A stretch of 9,651 nt of DNA, taken from NCBI GenBank assembly GCA_003266145.1, contig MVJJ01000101.1, forward strand, positions 1 to 9,651, in the 5' to 3' direction. Numbering within the stretch: the stretch's first letter is position 1; each line of letters begins with the position of its first letter. This document shows, piece after piece, positions 5,871 through 9,651 of the stretch. The translations under genes and the position numbers were made by a program. The notes beneath the pieces were generated by a model. That model saw nothing but the letters and a program-made list of their open reading frames with translations. It had not been told where the DNA came from and did no database searches. The DNA comes from Methanosphaera sp. SHI613 (GTDB lineage Archaea > Methanobacteriota > Methanobacteria > Methanobacteriales > Methanobacteriaceae).

Positions 5871-7476
5871 ATAAATATGGATTTGGAGTTCCAGGCATGT
5901 CTCCACCTACAGGAGTTTCTGGTTTAGAAGCTAGAACTTCATCAATACGTAGTATTTCAAGAGCTATTTCTGTAGCAGAATCAACGATTAATGCTTTGTT
6001 GGATTCAGAATCAAGGATTCCTTCTTCAACCATATCAGAAACTTCTCCTGTTAGTACATTAATACCCATATTTGTTGAATTTTCTTGTGCTGCTAATAAA
6101 TCAGTTAATACATCGATTGTATCTAATCCTGCATTATTAGCTAGTGCAATTGGCAATTCTTCTAATGCTTCAGCATATGCAAGAATAGCTAATTGTCTTT
6201 TATCCGTGAAAGTATTTGCATATGATTTTAAAGCCTTTGAAGCTGCTATATCAGATGCTCCACCACCAGGAATTGCTTTGGAAGCTTTTTTGGTAGCAAT
6301 GACTGCCCCTATTGCATCATTTACTGCTTGCTCTAATTGATCAGTAATGTGTTTTGTACTTCCTCTTACGATTATATTAAGTACACCAGGGTTTTTACAT
6401 TCTTCTACGAAGATGTATTCTCTGTCTTCATATACTTCACGTTCATATACATGACCAGCTTCACCTAAGTCTTCACTGGTTAATTCACGTATATTGTTTA
6501 CAATTTTTCCACCAGTTGCTTTAGCTAATCTTTCTAAATCCCCAGCTTTAACTCTTTTTGCAGATAATATACCTGCTTTTGTTAGATAATGTTGACCTAA
6601 GTCGCTGATTTTTTTATTGTTGAATAAAACGTTTGCCCCAGCGTCAACTAAAGTTTGAACTTCTTCTTCTAACATTTTAGCTTCTTTTTCAAGATAGTAC
6701 TGGTATTCTCCAGGAGTGGTTAGTTTGATTTTTGCTTCATTCTGTAATTCTCTTGCATCTATAGGATATTGTAATAATGCTATTTTAGCATTTTTTACAT
6801 CACGAGGCATTTCAGATTCTAAAACATTTTTATCTACTGTTACTCCTTGGGTAATTTCAGTATCTTCTGTTGCTTCACCGTGGATTTTTCTGATTTTTAT
6901 CATATCTGTGTCAATTTCACCATCTTCTTCAATGTCTAGTAAGGCATTTACTATTTTGGTTGCCATTGAACGGATATTACCGAATGATCCTTTTCCGGAC
7001 ATTGATGTTTCTGCAACATCAATTAATGATTCTTTGTCAGCGTTGATTGCAATATCATCCAATACTTCAATAGTTTTATTTTTTGCTTCTTCGAAACCTT
7101 TTACTATTAAATTTGGTGCAATACCCTGATCGAGTAATTTTTCAGCTTGTTTTAATATTTCTCCAACTAATACTACTGCTGTTGTTGTACCATCAACATT
7201 TTCTTCTTCTTGAACTTTTGCCAAATCAACAATCATTTTTGCTCCTGGATGATCTGGTTCTGTTTCTTTTAGGATGGTGTAACCGTCATTGGTTATTTTA
7301 ACGTCACCAATAGTATTTATTAACATTTTGTCCATTCCACGTGGACCTAATGTTGTCTTTAGTATGTTGGATAATATTTTAGCTGCCATTATATTGTTTC
7401 TTGTTGCTTGGGAACCTACTGTTCTGGTTGATCCATCACCAAGAATTATTAATGGTTGTTGGTTATTTTGTACCAT
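5869..7476 (-). CDS. Thermosome subunit (group II chaperonin)
   Basis: A subunit of the double-ring ATP-dependent chaperonin that folds proteins in the archaeal cytosol. The 535 residues show all domains: equatorial (about 1-140 and 395-520), intermediate, and apical with the helical protrusion (about 240-280). Visible motifs are TTLGPRGMDKM (41-51), ITNDGYTIL (61-69), RGSTKH (371-376), D387 in the VNDA catalytic region and IPGGGASD (402-409). The nucleotide-binding motif normally written GDGTTT reads NVDGTTT at 93-99, so the leading Gly is Val while the metal-binding Asp (D95) is kept. The C-terminus ends in PGTPNPYL instead of the Gly-Met repeats common in thermosomes. The ATG has a strong GGAGGA eight bases upstream. 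Whether it works as a homo-oligomer or with a second subunit encoded elsewhere cannot be told here. Confidence 0.95.
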   Translation of the reverse strand: MVQNNQQPLIILGDGSTRTVGSQATRNNIMAAKILSNILKTTLGPRGMDKMLINTIGDVKITNDGYTILKETEPDHPGAKMIVDLAKVQEEENVDGTTTAVVLVGEILKQAEKLLDQGIAPNLIVKGFEEAKNKTIEVLDDIAINADKESLIDVAETSMSGKGSFGNIRSMATKIVNALLDIEEDGEIDTDMIKIRKIHGEATEDTEITQGVTVDKNVLESEMPRDVKNAKIALLQYPIDARELQNEAKIKLTTPGEYQYYLEKEAKMLEEEVQTLVDAGANVLFNNKKISDLGQHYLTKAGILSAKRVKAGDLERLAKATGGKIVNNIRELTSEDLGEAGHVYEREVYEDREYIFVEECKNPGVLNIIVRGSTKHITDQLEQAVNDAIGAVIATKKASKAIPGGGASDIAASKALKSYANTFTDKRQLAILAYAEALEELPIALANNAGLDTIDVLTDLLAAQENSTNMGINVLTGEVSDMVEEGILDSESNKALIVDSATEIALEILRIDEVLASKPETPVGGDMPGTPNPYL

Positions 7477-7520
7477 ATTAATTATCCTCCAATTTTTAGA
7501 TTATATTGAATTTTTCTTAT

Positions 7521-7590
7521 TAGACTGATTTGAATTAATATTAAAGAATAATAATCTAAAACCGTGTTTCATAGACTGATATAAACTGAT
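7521..7590 (-). promoter_or_regulatory. Proximal thermosome promoter with repeated TAGACTGAT elements
   Basis: The minus strand reads GTTTATATC at 7578-7586, an archaeal TATA box about 100 bases before the start codon; initiation near 7555 would give a leader of about 75 bases. TAGACTGAT occurs at 7521-7529 and again at 7572-7580, and the related AAACTGAT at 7583-7590, so two copies flank or overlap the TATA box and one lies in the leader. Such an arrangement could bind a heat-shock-type repressor; this is inference, and the copies do not match the Pyrococcus Phr site as I know it. Confidence 0.45.
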
Positions 7591-7659
7591 AATTAATAAA
7601 AGTTTAATAATAATAATAATTTTTTAAAATTATTTTTTCCAACTATATTATAATATATT

Positions 7660-7712
7660 CATAGTATATTATATACTTATGCCTTGAAGGGGTGCTAGAA
7701 GTTATATAAATA
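7660..7712 (-). promoter_or_regulatory. Possible distal promoter with palindrome at its start site
   Basis: On the minus strand TATTTATATAAC (7701-7712) is a good TATA box. About 30 bases further on lies the palindrome AGTATAT-T-ATATACT (7663-7677), extended by CATA and TATG on either side. The stretch between them (7681-7700) is G+C-rich for this region. The direction would feed the thermosome gene with a long leader of about 200 bases, or a short untranslated RNA. A plus-strand reading (TTATATAAATAC) is also possible and would run antisense to the neighbouring gene's 3' end. Confidence 0.35.
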
Positions 7713-7730
7713 CTTTATGGTATCAACTTG

Positions 7731-7747
7731 AAAAAAAATAAAAAAAA
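7731..7747 (-). terminator. Double T8 tract after the cyclic diphosphoglycerate synthetase gene
   Basis: Two runs of eight T residues, separated by one base, lie on the minus strand (7740-7747 and 7731-7738) starting three bases after the stop codon at 7750-7752. No hairpin is needed for such a signal in archaea. Confidence 0.55.
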
Positions 7748-7749
7748 GA

Positions 7750-9129
7750 TTAAGAATTAAAATCCTCAACCGCCTCATGAACCAAATCCATTATGGCCTT
7801 ATCCAAATCATAATTCTCATCAATTGCTATAGGAATATTGTCACAATAAACAACTTCCAAATTCCTATCCAAAGCATCTTTTGTGGCTACATCAATAGCA
7901 GCCGCCTTAATTTCAGTAAGCATAACATCAACATTGTCTATGTTTCTTTCAATATCCTCCTGCAACAATGGTCTATTGGATAAATGTGAAGATATATCCA
8001 CAACAGTACACTTGAAGTTATCCTCAAGATAACTTTTTAATAACGGTTGAACATTCTCAGGTGCAGTAGTAGCAAATAAAACACGTTTATTCTCGATTGA
8101 TTCGACAGGCTGCGGACGGAATATCGTTGGAATTATCTTGGCAGTTGGATTTATTTCATGGATATTCTTCATTAACATGTCAAGTTTCTCCTTAGAACAA
8201 ATTTCTTCATCACACATAGTTATAATGATTAAATCAGCCAGTTTAATTCTAAATGGACCAAAGTACTCCGTTAATGTTTCTATAGGTTGATTAGCTCCCA
8301 CCAATACTATATGTTTATTTGTTTTTATTGGTGGAATAGCAGAACCACTACCTTCTATCGCAATCAAATTAGTTTCCAGTTCATTTGTCTTTTTAGCTCC
8401 TTCCACCATGTTAGTTATATATACCTGACCGGCCATACCTCCAGCACATCTTCTGCATCCAACAGTCAAAACCCTACTAAGAAGTGCATCTTCCCAGTGA
8501 TCGGATGCTGCATGCTTTCCGAGATTAGACTGTTCCATCAAATATTGGGGCGTTAATTTAATCTTATCTCCACGAACAATTTCCGGAGTTTCAGGACCTC
8601 CTCTTCCCATAGCCACAATACATGGATCATATTTATCTTCGGTATTGATTAACCGGGCAGTATAAGCAGATACTGCTGTCTTTCCTATTCGTTTACCCGT
8701 ACCCAGTATCTTATATGATGGATTTTCAAGTACGTCATACTCCTTCAACGCTTTGAATTCAAAGTCAGGTCCACGGTAGTTGATACCCTGCTGTAAGACA
8801 ACCGTTGCTATTTTAAACCTTTTTTGATAGTTCACGACAGGTTCATCTGATAAATCCATGACAATATCCACATCATACTCTTTAATGGAATTTTCTATCA
8901 AATCATAAGGGATTTTTGAATGATCCTCTCCGAATATTACCTTTTTATTAAAGAATTCCTCAATTTCATCAAGGTTTGTATTTCGTAACTTTTCTGTCCC
9001 TCCTATAAACAGAAGCAACTGTACTTCATATCCTTTACTTTCAATCTTATCAACAGCGGACTTAGTTACTGGAAAATAATGTTCTCCATCAACCAAACAA
9101 ATTACTTTACTTGATTTTTCATTAGTCAT
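7750..9129 (-). CDS. cpgS: Cyclic 2,3-diphosphoglycerate synthetase
   Basis: This enzyme closes 2,3-diphosphoglycerate to the cyclic anhydride using ATP. The product accumulates in some methanogens, with potassium as counter-ion, as a phosphate store and protein stabiliser. I recognise it by its overall sequence and 459-residue length. Internal evidence is a P-loop, GTGKRIGKT (143-151), a following glycine-rich segment AMGRGGPETPEIVRGD (173-188), a Cys pair in GCRRCAGG (224-231), IEGSGSAIPPI (258-268) and a hydrophobic strand then VGAN (277-280). Nucleotide-binding folds are visible on both sides. There is no signal peptide or membrane segment. The ATG is supported by AAAGGT seven bases upstream. 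It is a single-gene unit, divergent from the 35-residue gene to the right and upstream of the thermosome gene, also a stability factor. The assignment is from memory of the family, not a search. Confidence 0.88.
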   Translation of the reverse strand: MTNEKSSKVICLVDGEHYFPVTKSAVDKIESKGYEVQLLLFIGGTEKLRNTNLDEIEEFFNKKVIFGEDHSKIPYDLIENSIKEYDVDIVMDLSDEPVVNYQKRFKIATVVLQQGINYRGPDFEFKALKEYDVLENPSYKILGTGKRIGKTAVSAYTARLINTEDKYDPCIVAMGRGGPETPEIVRGDKIKLTPQYLMEQSNLGKHAASDHWEDALLSRVLTVGCRRCAGGMAGQVYITNMVEGAKKTNELETNLIAIEGSGSAIPPIKTNKHIVLVGANQPIETLTEYFGPFRIKLADLIIITMCDEEICSKEKLDMLMKNIHEINPTAKIIPTIFRPQPVESIENKRVLFATTAPENVQPLLKSYLEDNFKCTVVDISSHLSNRPLLQEDIERNIDNVDVMLTEIKAAAIDVATKDALDRNLEVVYCDNIPIAIDENYDLDKAIMDLVHEAVEDFNS

Positions 9130-9172
9130 GATTATTACCTTTAATTTTTTAACAGATAATAGTATCTTTTTT

Positions 9173-9183
9173 CAATATAATTT
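9173..9183 (-). promoter_or_regulatory. TATA-like element upstream of cpgS
   Basis: The minus strand reads AAATTATATTG about 45 bases before the start codon. Initiation about 25 bases on would leave a leader of some 20 to 25 bases carrying the AAAGGT site. Confidence 0.35.
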
Positions 9184-9312
9184 AAAAAAGTTATCTAAAT
9201 ATTAAACCATTATTCTGAAAATTTATATGTTATCATCAAATATCCAAAGGAAACTATCCCCTAGACAAAAAATGAGAGACCACATAAAAAAATATATATT
9301 AATGTTCTTAGA

Positions 9313-9356
9313 TATATTTATATATAATATTTCATGGATAACTTAATTAATTAAGT
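9313..9356 (+). promoter_or_regulatory. Promoter of the 35-residue gene with a perfect palindrome at its start
   Basis: TATATTTATATATAATAT (9313-9330) contains a good TATA box. A perfect 16-bp palindrome, ACTTAATTAATTAAGT (9341-9356), lies where initiation is expected, about 80 to 95 bases before the start codon. It could be an operator. The rest of the 306-base gap between the divergent genes (9130-9435) holds the cpgS promoter and a relatively G+C-rich patch at 9240-9282 in which I see no gene or RNA fold. Confidence 0.4.
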
Positions 9357-9435
9357 TTAGGATTTAAATAATTTTTTTAGCATAAACAACAAATAACCGC
9401 TAAAAAGAGCATACACTACATAGGAGGGAAAATAC

Positions 9436-9543
9436 ATGGCAAAAGTCAAAGGAACAAACAGAAGAACCAGACCTAAATCTGGATACAAAAAACAAGGAAA
9501 TAAAAAAGGAAGAGGAGTAAGAGAAAAAAGATACAGAGGATAA
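9436..9543 (+). CDS. 35-residue very basic peptide, possible ribosome or RNA-binding protein
   Basis: A short gene with strong signals: GGAGGG (9423-9428) seven bases before the ATG, an upstream TATA box and T tracts after the stop. The product has 15 Lys/Arg in 35 residues, one acidic residue, six Gly and no hydrophobic core, so it should be unfolded until it binds a polyanion such as rRNA. It starts MAKVKGTNRRTRPKSGYKK and ends with a Gly-Arg-Lys-rich stretch. In size and composition it resembles small ribosomal proteins (bacterial Thx, archaeal and eukaryotic L41e), but I cannot align it with them, and it is not the S30e sequence I know. A nucleic-acid-compacting or RNA-chaperone role is equally possible. 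A real gene seems likely because its composition (many G-containing codons, Arg as AGA) departs from the A/T-rich flanks. Confidence 0.75.
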   Translation: MAKVKGTNRRTRPKSGYKKQGNKKGRGVREKRYRG

Positions 9544-9565
9544 TCTCTTTTAAACTCTTTAACCC

Positions 9566-9596
9566 TTTTTTATATTATAAAAAAAACTATTTTTTT
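9566..9596 (+). terminator. T tracts after the 35-residue gene
   Basis: T6 at 9566-9571 and T7 at 9590-9596 follow the stop codon within about 50 bases. An A8 run (9579-9586) can pair with the second tract. The remaining 55 bases to the window edge hold nothing I can name. Confidence 0.4.
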
Positions 9597-9651
9597 AACT
9601 TTTATCAACCAAATTATCAAAATTTAACCTATTTTCAAAGTGATACATATA

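Noticed and set aside
5897..7528. Five plus-strand frames of 72 to 147 codons across the thermosome gene
   Set aside because: They are antisense to the conserved chaperonin reading frame, overlap each other and give Ser- or Leu-rich products typical of complement translation.
7606..7637. AAT triplet run and AATAATTTT/AAAATTATT pairing upstream of the thermosome gene
   Set aside because: Simple-sequence A/T tract expected in this base composition; no repeat unit large enough for a mobile or CRISPR element.
7777..8556. Plus-strand frames of 68 and 89 codons inside the cyclic diphosphoglycerate synthetase gene
   Set aside because: Antisense shadows without binding sites; the minus-strand frame is fully conserved in character.
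9271..9345. 24-codon plus-strand frame beginning ATGAGAGACCAC
   Set aside because: No ribosome binding site, and it runs through the TATA region of the 35-residue gene.
1..9651. CRISPR array, insertion sequence, tRNA or rRNA gene
   Set aside because: No regularly spaced repeats, transposase-like frame with terminal inverted repeats, or cloverleaf or rRNA signature was seen on either strand.

Overview
The window is strongly A+T-rich DNA from a methanogenic archaeon of the order Methanobacteriales. The evidence is a group II chaperonin (thermosome), an archaeal-type aspartyl-tRNA synthetase, a cyclic 2,3-diphosphoglycerate synthetase (an enzyme essentially confined to methanogens such as Methanothermus, Methanothermobacter and relatives), Shine-Dalgarno (SD) sequences of the GGAGG/AGGTGA type, archaeal TATA boxes and oligo-T gene ends. 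The very low G+C and the A/T-ending codons fit a host-associated genus. Methanosphaera is my best guess, but this rests on recognition and not on a search.

Layout. 1-387 has no convincing gene. It holds a terminator-like hairpin with T tracts and a cluster of three TTTAGGTATACCTAAA-like operator sites around a leftward TATA box. 388-1452 (-) is a DnaQ-type DEDDh exonuclease with a helical tail. 1535-1837 (-) is a 100-residue orphan. 1838-2224 is a divergent intergenic region. 2225-2548 and 2567-2893 (+) are two small acidic orphan proteins that look like diverged tandem duplicates of each other. These three orphans form the least explained part of the window.

From 2975 to 9129 all large genes lie on the minus strand and appear to be separate transcription units: aspS (2975-4294), hisD (4437-5720), a thermosome subunit (5869-7476) and cyclic 2,3-diphosphoglycerate synthetase (7750-9129). 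Each has its own TATA-like element upstream and an oligo-T end. Those of aspS and the thermosome are preceded by a hairpin that overlaps the stop codon. At the right edge a divergent, strongly signalled 35-codon gene (9436-9543, +) encodes a very basic peptide.

Functionally, AspRS carries both anticodon-domain residues expected of a non-discriminating enzyme, so it probably also charges tRNA-Asn for the GatCAB amidotransferase. HisD performs the last step of histidine synthesis. The thermosome folds proteins in the cytosol, and its neighbour makes cyclic 2,3-diphosphoglycerate, a phosphate-rich solute associated with protein stabilisation in methanogens. I do not see an obvious multi-gene defence or mobile system. 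The best candidates for undescribed biology are the tandem acidic paralogues, the 35-residue basic peptide and the operator cluster at the left edge.
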